A stretch of DNA of 49,973 nt. Origin: CAZLFA01 sp964558665 (GTDB lineage Bacteria; Desulfobacterota; Syntrophia; Syntrophales; PHBD01). The stretch spans positions 1 to 49,973 of the forward strand of contig CAZLFA010000024.1 in the NCBI GenBank assembly GCA_964558665.1. Direction: 5' to 3'. A model generated the notes under the pieces. The model did not search any database, had not been told where the DNA came from, and worked only from the letters and a program-made list of their open reading frames with translations. Below are positions 33,681 through 42,122 of this stretch, piece by piece. The position numbers and the translations under genes are program-made. Position 1 is the stretch's first letter. The number at the start of each line of letters is the position of its first letter.

Positions 33681-35864
33681 TTATTTCACAAGCGGAATCC
33701 TTACTGTAAATGTCGAACCCTCACCAACCTTGCTTTCCACGGTGATATCGCCGTTGTGCTTCTTGACGATCTCATATGAAATACTCAACCCCAGCCCCGT
33801 ACCCTTGCCGATCTCTTTTGTAGTGAAAAAGGCATTGAATATCCGTCCCATGTTTTCCTCCGTGATGCCGACACCCGTATCCGCTACGGACACATAGATG
33901 TTTGCATCATCCGCCCGTGTGCGCACGGTTATCACGCCGCCCTTTGCTACGGCGTGAGCGGCGTTGCCAAGCAGATTCAAAAACACCTGGCTCAACTGGG
34001 CAATGTCGCACATTGTTTTGGGAATATCTCCCAGTTCCTTCCTTAGTTCCACATTGAACCTGATCTCGTTCCATATTATGCTTATGGTACGCTCCAGACC
34101 GGCATTGATGTCTTCGAGAGAATGTTCCTGCTGTTCTGCACGGGAGAAGCGGCTGAGGTTTTTGACGATCTTCTTGATGCGTTCGGCGCCTTCCAGAGAC
34201 TGCTGGATCAGCCTTTCGATATCCTGAATAATGAAATCGAGTTTCCTTTTCTTTCGATTTGCCCGTAATTTCTCCAGCGTTTCCTCCGATGCCAGCGTCT
34301 TGAGGAGATCATCCTGTTCCCGTATAGTATCCATCAGGCTGGACACAAATTTCTTGAGAAGATCCAGATTACCGTAGACAAAGGACGTGGGGTTGTTAAT
34401 CTCGTGGGCGATGCCGGCGGAAAGCTGGCCGATAGAGGCCATCTTCTCCTGCTGGATGATCTGGGCCTGTTTGATCTTAAGCTGCTCATGGGCCGACTGA
34501 AGCTCCCTGTTTTTTTCCTTCAATTCCTCTTCCGCGCGCTTGCGGTCGGTGATGTCTCTGATGATCATACTGGTTTTCAAGTTTCCTTCCCGATCCGTGA
34601 AGATTACTGTCGATATTTCACAGGGAAATACCGAGCCGTCTGATCGAACGAATCTGAGTTCACCCGTAAACTTGCCGGTTCGCGCTCTTTCCTCCAGCGC
34701 CGGCGCCAGGCAAGGATCTGTATTATCCACCACACCTGCTCTGCCCAGACGGCAAATATCTTCTTCACTGCGTCCAAGGATGCTGCAGGCAGCCGGGTTT
34801 GCCGCCAGGATTCTCCCGTCCGGCGCCGTAAGCAAAACGGCATCGATGCTGTTTTTAAAAAGCGAACGGTACCTGTCCTCGCTTTCAGCCAGGGCAGCTT
34901 CTGTCCTTTTGCGGTCGGTGATGTCCCGGTTGCTGCTTCTGCGGCCGAGATATTCGCCCGTCGGACCGAAAACAGCCTGACAGGCATGCTCTATCCAGAC
35001 TTCCCTGTTGTCCCGCCTGATGATGCGAAATTCCAGTTCGCATTTCTCACTGAATTCTTTTGAGGGATCATCAAAATGGTTATATAATATTTTCTTGTCG
35101 TCCGGATGAACGATGTTCATGAATAGTTTGGGGTCTTCTATATATGCTTCCGCACTGTACCCGGAAATGCGTTCACAGGAAGGAGAGACATAGATTCTCC
35201 GTCCGTCGGACGTCGTCCATTCCTCCCAGTCGTACGTAAAATCGGCAATCGTGTGATATTTTCGCTCACTATCCGCCAAGACATTTTCCATCTCTATTCT
35301 TTTCTCATTGTCGATAAACATCAGGCAGATCAGCATGGTCGCCGGCGGATATATCAAGAGCACGGGCAGCGTAATGCGGCGCAGCACCTCGATGCCGGCA
35401 CCACCGGGGAGGGCAAACATCAGAAGCAGCATGATGACATGCACAAGCAGCCCGAATCCCAACAGGGACAGGGACTTTGTCAATCCGGCATGGTGTCTGC
35501 GCAGATAGTGAAACATCACGCCGACGGCGGCGGCTTCGACAATAACGCTTGTTCCTACCAAAGCACCGGCGCCGCCCAGCCATAATCTATATGCGCCGCA
35601 AACAGCCGCGGCAACAAAAGCGGTGATGGGGCCTCCAAATAAACCGGAAACACTGAGGATGATTGAACGGCCGTCGAAGATAATGCCCGGTGCAAAATGG
35701 ACCGGCGTCATCATGCCGACAATGCCGACACCGCCGAAAATGACGCCGGAAAGCAGTTGATAGCTGACGGCGTCCGGTTTCCATCTGCGCAGGACAAGCT
35801 GATGCAGCACCGTCAGGGTTATCAATATGGCTATATTCTGGATAAGGTCAAGAACGATCATACA
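33681..35864 (-). CDS. 5TMR-LYT membrane sensor kinase with two PAS domains
   Basis: Residues 1-195 form a 5TM receptor domain of the LYT type, with the landmarks GVIFGGVGIVGMMTPV, PGIIFDGRSIIL, LFGGPITAFVAA and YRLWLGG. PAS domains follow at about 210-335 and 340-455, then a coiled coil, HisKA with His near 487 in GQLSAGIAHEINNP, and HATPase with DTGVGI and GTGLGLSISYEIVKKHNG. The frame opens at a GTG (35906). The ATG at 35864 is used because the hydrophobic domain starts at once after it, but neither start has a clear ribosome-binding site. No receiver. LYT domains in LytS-type kinases sense envelope or metabolite signals; the signal here is unknown. Confidence 0.9.
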   Translation of the reverse strand, partial: CMIVLDLIQNIAILITLTVLHQLVLRRWKPDAVSYQLLSGVIFGGVGIVGMMTPVHFAPGIIFDGRSIILSVSGLFGGPITAFVAAAVCGAYRLWLGGAGALVGTSVIVEAAAVGVMFHYLRRHHAGLTKSLSLLGFGLLVHVIMLLLMFALPGGAGIEVLRRITLPVLLIYPPATMLICLMFIDNEKRIEMENVLADSERKYHTIADFTYDWEEWTTSDGRRIYVSPSCERISGYSAEAYIEDPKLFMNIVHPDDKKILYNHFDDPSKEFSEKCELEFRIIRRDNREVWIEHACQAVFGPTGEYLGRRSSNRDITDRKRTEAALAESEDRYRSLFKNSIDAVLLTAPDGRILAANPAACSILGRSEEDICRLGRAGVVDNTDPCLAPALEERARTGKFTGELRFVRSDGSVFPCEISTVIFTDREGNLKTSMIIRDITDRKRAEEELKEKNRELQSAHEQLKIKQAQIIQQEKMASIGQLSAGIAHEINNPTSFVYGNLDLLKKFVSSLMDTIREQDDLLKTLASEETLEKLRANRKKRKLDFIIQDIERLIQQSLEGAERIKKIVKNLSRFSRAEQQEHSLEDINAGLERTISIIWNEIRFNVELRKELGDIPKTMCDIAQLSQVFLNLLGNAAHAVAKGGVITVRTRADDANIYVSVADTGVGITEENMGRIFNAFFTTKEIGKGTGLGLSISYEIVKKHNGDITVESKVGEGSTFTVRIPLVK

Positions 35865-35968
35865 CGATGCCCGGTTTTCACTGCCGCCGTCATAATCCGA
35901 ACGCACTTCGCGTTTGCCGGAGGGAATTCATTCCCCTTGCACAATCCTGCCATGCCCAGATCTTTTCA

Positions 35969-37324
35969 TTACCTTATTACCGGTATGCGGACGGTAAACG
36001 TCGTCCCCTCGCCTGCCTGACTTTCCACGGTAATATCCCCGCCGTGCTTTTTTACAATGTCGTAGGAAATGCTCAGTCCCAATCCCGTTCCGGCGCCTTT
36101 CTCTTTAGTCGTGAAAAAGGGATCGAATACCTTTTTCAGGTTTTCCGGCGAAATTCCGGCGCCGGTATCCGCCACCGAAATGAAGATGTCATTTCCATCG
36201 GACCGTGTTGTGACGGTGATCTTCCCCTGCTTCTCTATCGCCTGTGCTGCATTGACCAGCAGGTTCATGAACACCTGGTTGAGACGGCTGATATTACAAC
36301 TGGTGAGGGGAAGCTCTCCCAAAACCTTCTCGAGTTCGGCCTTGTACTTTATTTCATTCCAGACGATGTTGATGGTGCTTTCCAGTCCCCTGTTAATATC
36401 CTCCATCGCCGGTATATCATCTTCCATGCGCGAGAAGGCCTTGAGATCCGACACAATCCTCTTTATCCGTTCAGAACCCTCTAAGGACTGGGTAATGAGA
36501 TAGCCGATGTCCTTCAGAACATAATCGAATTTCTTTTTCCTTTTCATCTCGTCAAGCGCCTCAAGTGCAGCCGGGGGAATGCTGTTTTTTATGATCTCTT
36601 CCTCAACCCTTATAACCTCCATTACGGTTTCCACGTACTTCTTCAGGATATCAAGATTGCCCGTTATGAAGGAGACCGGATTGTTTATTTCATGAGCTAT
36701 GCCCGCGGAAAGCTGGCCGATGGATGCCATCTTCTCCTGCTGGATGATCTGCGACTGGACACACTTCAATTCCGCGTGGGCCGCCTCCAGTTCCTTATGC
36801 TTTTTTAGCAGTGTCTTTTCGGCGTCTATTCGCGTCTGGATCTCTACCTCCAGTTCCGCCATTTTATGTTCAAGCTTCCTTACCAGCCGTTCGCTGTACA
36901 GTTTCAGGATTTCCGCTTCCGGTTCAGGTTCCTTGACGGGGGTATCGGCGGCTGCCGGAACCCTTGCCATCACCTCGCTGACGATATTCATGAACAAGTC
37001 TGGTTCACACGGTTTTTGAACAAACCTGTCCGCGCCGATTTTGACGGCAAATTTCTCGTCTTCAGGACCTGTATAAGTGGCGGTATAGAAAATCAGAGGA
37101 ATGTGATGCAGTTCCCTGTCTGCCCTGATCCTTCGGCATAATTGAAAACCGTCCATGACAGGCATGAGGATGTCGCTGATGATCAGATCGCATTTTTCCG
37201 CCCTCAGTTTCTCCAGGGCTTCGGCGCCGTTGGCGGCGCTTGCGACATCATGCCCGCTTCCTTTGAACAGGGCCTCCAATAAATAAATGTTTTCTTCCTT
37301 GTCGTCGACGATCATTACTTTCAT
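35969..37324 (-). CDS. Receiver-histidine kinase (REC-HisKA-HATPase)
   Basis: A 451-aa cytoplasmic kinase. The receiver (1-122) has Asp51 in ISDILMPVMDGF, FYTATYT and Lys104 in VQKP. A Pro/Glu-rich linker and long coiled coil (about 135-195) lead to HisKA with His211 in GQLSAGIAHEINNP, and HATPase ends with DTGAGIS and GTGLGLSISYDIVKKHGG. The start is ATG 37324 with GGAAGGAG 6 nt away; the frame upstream to 37648 is antisense-overlap noise. Its catalytic half is a close relative of those in the 33681, 42123 and 46632 genes. With no PAS domain, its input is probably phosphorylation of its own receiver. Confidence 0.93.
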   Translation of the reverse strand: MKVMIVDDKEENIYLLEALFKGSGHDVASAANGAEALEKLRAEKCDLIISDILMPVMDGFQLCRRIRADRELHHIPLIFYTATYTGPEDEKFAVKIGADRFVQKPCEPDLFMNIVSEVMARVPAAADTPVKEPEPEAEILKLYSERLVRKLEHKMAELEVEIQTRIDAEKTLLKKHKELEAAHAELKCVQSQIIQQEKMASIGQLSAGIAHEINNPVSFITGNLDILKKYVETVMEVIRVEEEIIKNSIPPAALEALDEMKRKKKFDYVLKDIGYLITQSLEGSERIKRIVSDLKAFSRMEDDIPAMEDINRGLESTINIVWNEIKYKAELEKVLGELPLTSCNISRLNQVFMNLLVNAAQAIEKQGKITVTTRSDGNDIFISVADTGAGISPENLKKVFDPFFTTKEKGAGTGLGLSISYDIVKKHGGDITVESQAGEGTTFTVRIPVIR

Positions 37325-37404
37325 ATAATGCTCCTTCCCGAGGTCTCCTTCGGATAACGATCTATCGTTGCTGCCTGTTAACACCCCCCCGCCGGTCATT
37401 TTTT

Positions 37405-39093
37405 TTACGACAAAACCGCCGGCTCTTTCGGAAAGCTTATTTTGAAGGTGCTTCCCTGCTCCCAGCGGCTTTCCACTTCTATTGCCCCACCCATCATATC
37501 GACAATCTTTTTGCATATCGACAACCCGAGACCCGTACCTTCCTGCTTGCGGGCAATTCCGGCATCTATTTGACGGAACGGCTGAAAGAGTTTTGACAAG
37601 TCTTCCGCCTGAATGCCGATGCCAGTGTCGGACACGGACAAACGGCATTGGTTACCGTCAATCCGGCATGAAATCCGGACGTGTCCTTTTTCGGTAAATT
37701 TGATTGCGTTGTTGAGCAGATTAAGGATGACCTGCTCCAGGCGGCGCTGATCGGCGGTAATGATTCCCAGGTCGTCGGGAACTTCTGAAACAATATCCAA
37801 TCCCTTCTTCTCCGCCAGGGGCAGAACCAGTTTGACGGTTCTGTCGATGGAGGCCTTCAGGTCAAAGTCCGTAGGAGAAAGTTCAAGCTGCCCGGCCTCT
37901 ATTTTGGAAATATCGAGCACGTCATTGATCAGCGACAGGAGATGGCGGGCACTGTTCTGAACCATAGCCATCTGCCGCTGCTGCTCCTGATTGAGAGCCC
38001 CGGCCAGTCCCTGAAGAAGTATTCCTGTAAAGCCGATTATCGAATTGAGCGGCGTGCGCAGTTCGTGCGACATCGTTGCCAGAAAGGCGGATTTTAAACG
38101 GTCTGCGGCCTGGGCTTTTTCCATGGATGCCGCCAGTTCGGCGGTACGCTCGATGATGCGCTGTTCCATTTCCTTGTTTGCCTGCTGCAGTTCACGGGTA
38201 CGGACATTTACCTGATGCTTCAGCACAAAGCTCCCCGGCAGACTTATGAGCAGAGCTACACCGAGGACAAATCCCGCAATTTTCATCCACACAGGCAATG
38301 CAAACCTGACCTCCTCCGACGTCCAGCGCTTGATGGAGGCGTAATAGATCGACTGCGTGTCCTTTTTCAGTTCGGTCAGATAACTGTCTATGGTGTTCAG
38401 CAACTGCTCATTTTGTCCCTGGGGAGCTGCGAAATAAAGGGCGGAAGGGTTGAAGACGACCGCCGTATCTTCAAGCCCGTAATTCCTGGCGTGCAGCGCA
38501 CCGTAAAAATGATTGGCGACGGCCGCATCGGCTTCTCCCCGGGCTGTCATCTCAAAGACCTTCTTGTAATCAGGCGCTGTAACAAGCGTCATGTGCAGTC
38601 CGAAACTGTCCGCCATCCTCTTGAAGGCCTCCTGCTGGATGGAATTTTCCAGAACGACGATACGCTTCCCTCTCAAATCCAGTATCGATTGAATCCGGCT
38701 CCCCTTGCGGCTGTACACCTGAAACCATGAAGACAGGGCCGGAACCTTGCCGAAAGAAAATATCTTTCCCCGTTCCGCCGTATATGCGACATCGGGCATG
38801 ATATCGATTTCCCCCTTTGCCAGTCGCTCCATCTGCTCCGACCAGGAACCGGGCACATAGCGCAGCGTCCATCCCTCGCCTTTGGCGATATGGTCGATGA
38901 TATCTATGAAGATGCCGGCAGGCCTGCCTGCCTCGCCCATAAATATCTTCGGGGCATTATCATAGACCCCCACGCGCACGACGCGGTCTTCGGCGCCTGC
39001 GAACAGCGCTCCGAGATACAACAGCATCCACGTAAGTAAAGCGCAGACAAGTAATCGCCGGATGCCGTGTTCCATGTTTCTGCGGTCCTTCAT
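37405..39093 (-). CDS. Sensor kinase with periplasmic SBP_bac_3 domain (BvgS-like)
   Basis: A 562-aa membrane kinase. A signal-anchor (about 12-34) is followed by a periplasmic solute-binding (Venus flytrap, SBP_bac_3) domain at about 37-262: VRVGVYDNAPKIF, GIFIDIIDHIA, GEIDIMPDVAYTAERG, DLRGKRIVVLENS. Next come a second transmembrane segment (about 270-292), a coiled coil, HisKA with His343 in MSHELRTPLNS, and HATPase with DTGIGIQ and GTGLGLSICKKIVDMMGG. No receiver or Hpt. The kinase core matches that of the Cache kinase at 30580. Polar amino acids or related small molecules are typical ligands for this class, which is inference here. Confidence 0.93.
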   Translation of the reverse strand: MKDRRNMEHGIRRLLVCALLTWMLLYLGALFAGAEDRVVRVGVYDNAPKIFMGEAGRPAGIFIDIIDHIAKGEGWTLRYVPGSWSEQMERLAKGEIDIMPDVAYTAERGKIFSFGKVPALSSWFQVYSRKGSRIQSILDLRGKRIVVLENSIQQEAFKRMADSFGLHMTLVTAPDYKKVFEMTARGEADAAVANHFYGALHARNYGLEDTAVVFNPSALYFAAPQGQNEQLLNTIDSYLTELKKDTQSIYYASIKRWTSEEVRFALPVWMKIAGFVLGVALLISLPGSFVLKHQVNVRTRELQQANKEMEQRIIERTAELAASMEKAQAADRLKSAFLATMSHELRTPLNSIIGFTGILLQGLAGALNQEQQRQMAMVQNSARHLLSLINDVLDISKIEAGQLELSPTDFDLKASIDRTVKLVLPLAEKKGLDIVSEVPDDLGIITADQRRLEQVILNLLNNAIKFTEKGHVRISCRIDGNQCRLSVSDTGIGIQAEDLSKLFQPFRQIDAGIARKQEGTGLGLSICKKIVDMMGGAIEVESRWEQGSTFKISFPKEPAVLS

Positions 39094-39133
39094 ATGCGTC
39101 TCTTTTCTTTCACTGCAAGGAAGGCTTTAGCCT

Positions 39134-39163
39134 GCCGCGGCAGTCTCATGAGATTGCCGCGGC
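39134..39163. repeat. 30-nt palindrome between signalling genes
   Basis: GCCGCGGCA (39134-39142) and TGCCGCGGC (39155-39163) pair perfectly, and the middle TCTCATGAGA is itself palindromic, so the whole 30 nt folds. It lies just downstream of the kinase-less sensor's stop codon (39180, minus strand). The stretch TCTCATGAGATTGCC recurs at about 42044-42058. Confidence 0.6.
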
Positions 39164-39179
39164 TTCGCTCGTTTCTCCC

Positions 39180-41978
39180 TCATTTCTTCCTGAATAATTC
39201 CGGGTACAGTTTTTTTTCACATTCCGGGCAAATCCCGTGGCTGAATTCCGCCTTTGAGCGCTCGCCCACGTATTTCTCAATCTGCTCCCAGTAACCTTCG
39301 TCGTTGCGTATTTTCTTGCAGGAGGAACAGATGGGAAGCAGGCCGCTCAGTGTCTTTACCTCCGAGAGGGCTTTTTGAAGCTCCGCGACATACTTTTCCC
39401 GTTCCTCTTCAGCCTGCTTTCGCTCCGCCGACCTGCCCAGAAGTTCGGCAATGGAGTTAAGCAGATGGCGCTCTTCAGCCAGGAAAGGCCCCTCCTGCTC
39501 TTCCGGCCGCTCTTCCAGGTAGAAGACTTCCACGGTGCCTGTCTGCATGCCATTAACCATGATGGGGCAACTCTGCAGCCACGCCGTCTGCCTGAAATTC
39601 CCCGTGCTGTAAATATTACCAGCCCAAGTTATGCGGCAGGCGGTAATTGCGGGGTACTGATAGGCTTCTGCAATAAGATAAGCACACCTTTGAAGTATTT
39701 CCGCCGGAGAGATTTCGTTTCTTCTTACAACTTCAGAAACGGAATAGAGACAATTGAGTTCCTTCATGCGCTCCGTCAGGTCATGCGAATATTTCCTGAT
39801 CTCGTCCTCCGCCTGCTTCCGTTCAGTGATATCTGTGAAAATCACCAGAAGGCTTTGATCATTGAAAATGACGCCGGAAATAATCATCACCCTTGTCTTT
39901 CCGTCCTTGCATGAGACATTGTATTCGAACGCCCCGATATCGCTTCCGGTTTTTATTGCCCGCTCCACACTCTCATTCCAGGATTTATTCACTTTTTCCC
40001 TGTAGTCCCTGTCGGGATAGGCAACCCGCCACCACTCCTCGACTGTCGGCACGTCCTCATACGTGTAGCCTATCACTTCCAGATAACGGTCATTGCGATA
40101 AATAACGGATCCGTTGCTGTCCGATAAGGTCATGGGTATCGGGGCATACTTGAGCAGCCTTCGGAACCTGTTCTCGCTTGTGCGCTGTGCTATGATCCGC
40201 TGCAGATCATTGGCCACCACCTGTATGTCCAGGGCATCAAACTCGCTGTATTCCTCATCCTTGTTGCCCACGCCGAATATCATCCGGACCTTGTCCTGCT
40301 CCACGACGGGAACACTCATGAACCGCCGCACCGGAGTATGTCCTTCCGGAAGCCCCTTTTGATTGGGAGAGCAGGGGAAATCATTATAGACGACCGGTCC
40401 CCTGAGACGAACGCAATCAACCCAGTTTCCTGCCTGTTCGATAGGATAATGCGTGGCATAAGACGCAGTACAGTTATTGAGAGCCTCTGCGTTCCAGGCG
40501 GTGAGAATGACCTCCTTCTGGTCATCGGAGACGAGATGAAAAAACCCGATGGCGCTGTCGGTCATACGGACGACATAGTCGAGAACATGATCGTAAAGCT
40601 CCTTGTCCGTCATTGCCGGAGCCGTTTTATATAACCCGATCAGGAAGTCCTTCAGTTCAACCTCTCTGCTCAGCCGCTGCTCGATGCGCCTGCGGTCGGT
40701 GATGTCCCTTCCCACCGACTGTATCTCTATCAGACATCCGCGTTCATCGAAGAGCCCCCGGTTGATGAACTGCATCCAATGAACATTTCCGCTGCCGTCA
40801 TATACCCGGTTCTCAACAACAAGGACCGGTTCAGAAGGAGACAGTGCCTCCAATTTCCGTTCGATCGCCGGTATGTCGTCAGGAAATGCCTTCGGTTGCC
40901 AGTTCGTCCCGAGGAGGTCATCCCGCTTTTGTGCGAAAAACCGGCAGAACACTTCATTGACAAACGTCAGCGTCCCGTCTGTACGGAAACGGGAGATGAC
41001 CTCAGTCTGGTCTTCCACGACCGCCCGGTAGCGGTTTTCACTGTCCGCAAGCGATCTTTCCACAATACCCTTCTGGACGGCGAGCGCAATGGCCTGACCG
41101 AGCCCTTCCAGTACGGCATCCATATCGGGGGAGATTTCAAACTTTGTGAAGAGGGCAAACACGCCGATGGTTTCGCCGTCGGGAGGCTTGAGCCGGTACC
41201 CCGCGAAAGCCTTCAAGCCGAGGCCTTTTGCCCATTCATGATTGTGGACGCGCGGATCGTGCTGCACGTCATTTGTGAGAAATTTCCTGTCCTCGCCGGA
41301 GGCAATGCGGCCGATCTTATAGGCCCCGAACGGCACACGCCGGTGCGCTTCTCCGTCGACATGCGTATATCTGCCTGAACTCGCCTTAAGGTGCAGGCAT
41401 TTATCACGATACAGGCAGACATGCGGCCCTTCCTTCAACCCGGCATGCATACACGCCAAGTCGCACAGATCACCTCTTTCGATCAGCCAGATCCGGCAGA
41501 AGTCGGCGCCGAAAGTTTCCACGACGCCATTCGTCAGGCACCTCAGCCTCTCGTCAAGCGGAACAGGCAAAAGCAACGAACCGAGGATGCGGTTTACTCC
41601 TTCCCGCCACAGGCGAATTTTTTGGTGCTCCTCCTCTGCCCGTCTGCTGCGGAGCGAGATGAACGTCACGACTCCCGCAATGAAAAGAAATATCAGGACT
41701 CTGACGAGAGCTTCCCGGATGATAATGGAATCATTTGTATGGGCGGCAACGAGAAACAGATAGAGAAGCGCCAGCAGTATAGAAAAGACGAAACCTCTTT
41801 TGAGATAATAAATGCAGGCAAGAATGACGGGGAAATAAAAGAGATTCTGAAAGACGATAAACCGTCCGGAGCTCAGACAATAAAAGCTGACGGCAACCGC
41901 AATAATAGTTGTGGCGATGACTGCCGCCAAAGGCCACAGTCCGGATGGAGATCGGTTTGTTCCCGTGCCTGCGTTCAT
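39180..41978 (-). CDS. Kinase-less GAF/PAS membrane sensor with C-terminal CxxC...CxxC tail
   Basis: A 932-aa protein. About four N-terminal membrane helices (residues 15-108) are followed by a Cys-rich GAF (about 130-300, CLYRDKCLHL...RVPFG), PAS (about 310-435), GAF (about 445-605, FFHLVSDDQKEVILTAWNAE), PAS (about 610-740) and a partial GAF-like region (about 755-875). The tail has CSSCKKIRNDEGYW and then GICPECEKKLYPE, a likely zinc-binding CxxC pair of about 40 residues. No histidine kinase, GGDEF, EAL or DNA-binding domain is present. The tail is therefore the only candidate output, perhaps a protein- or nucleic-acid-binding module. GGGGG lies about 9 nt before the ATG. It sits among kinases and may modulate them. 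Confidence 0.9.
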   Translation of the reverse strand: MNAGTGTNRSPSGLWPLAAVIATTIIAVAVSFYCLSSGRFIVFQNLFYFPVILACIYYLKRGFVFSILLALLYLFLVAAHTNDSIIIREALVRVLIFLFIAGVVTFISLRSRRAEEEHQKIRLWREGVNRILGSLLLPVPLDERLRCLTNGVVETFGADFCRIWLIERGDLCDLACMHAGLKEGPHVCLYRDKCLHLKASSGRYTHVDGEAHRRVPFGAYKIGRIASGEDRKFLTNDVQHDPRVHNHEWAKGLGLKAFAGYRLKPPDGETIGVFALFTKFEISPDMDAVLEGLGQAIALAVQKGIVERSLADSENRYRAVVEDQTEVISRFRTDGTLTFVNEVFCRFFAQKRDDLLGTNWQPKAFPDDIPAIERKLEALSPSEPVLVVENRVYDGSGNVHWMQFINRGLFDERGCLIEIQSVGRDITDRRRIEQRLSREVELKDFLIGLYKTAPAMTDKELYDHVLDYVVRMTDSAIGFFHLVSDDQKEVILTAWNAEALNNCTASYATHYPIEQAGNWVDCVRLRGPVVYNDFPCSPNQKGLPEGHTPVRRFMSVPVVEQDKVRMIFGVGNKDEEYSEFDALDIQVVANDLQRIIAQRTSENRFRRLLKYAPIPMTLSDSNGSVIYRNDRYLEVIGYTYEDVPTVEEWWRVAYPDRDYREKVNKSWNESVERAIKTGSDIGAFEYNVSCKDGKTRVMIISGVIFNDQSLLVIFTDITERKQAEDEIRKYSHDLTERMKELNCLYSVSEVVRRNEISPAEILQRCAYLIAEAYQYPAITACRITWAGNIYSTGNFRQTAWLQSCPIMVNGMQTGTVEVFYLEERPEEQEGPFLAEERHLLNSIAELLGRSAERKQAEEEREKYVAELQKALSEVKTLSGLLPICSSCKKIRNDEGYWEQIEKYVGERSKAEFSHGICPECEKKLYPELFRKK

Positions 41979-42040
41979 TGCGGTTGACCCCCATTTATTG
42001 AAAGAGTTATTGATTACCTAATCTCCGCTCTGAGAGTTTT

Positions 42041-42056
42041 CAATCTCATGAGATTG
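42041..42056. repeat. 16-bp palindrome related to 39134-39163
   Basis: CAATCTCATGAGATTG is a perfect palindrome in the 144-bp gap between two signalling genes. It shares TCTCATGAGATTGCC with the palindrome at 39134-39163. Downstream it reads CACGCTCCC...GGTCGCTCGCGATGAC, which looks like part of a dispersed intergenic repeat. Confidence 0.5.
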
Positions 42057-42122
42057 CCACGCTCCCTACGGTCGCTCGCGATGACGCGGTAGGCCTAATG
42101 CTCGCTATGACACCCTGTAATC

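Noticed and set aside
37325..37648. 108-residue upstream extension of the REC-kinase at 35969
   Set aside because: It overlaps the neighbouring kinase's 3' end; the ATG at 37324 has GGAAGGAG at ideal spacing and starts the receiver directly.
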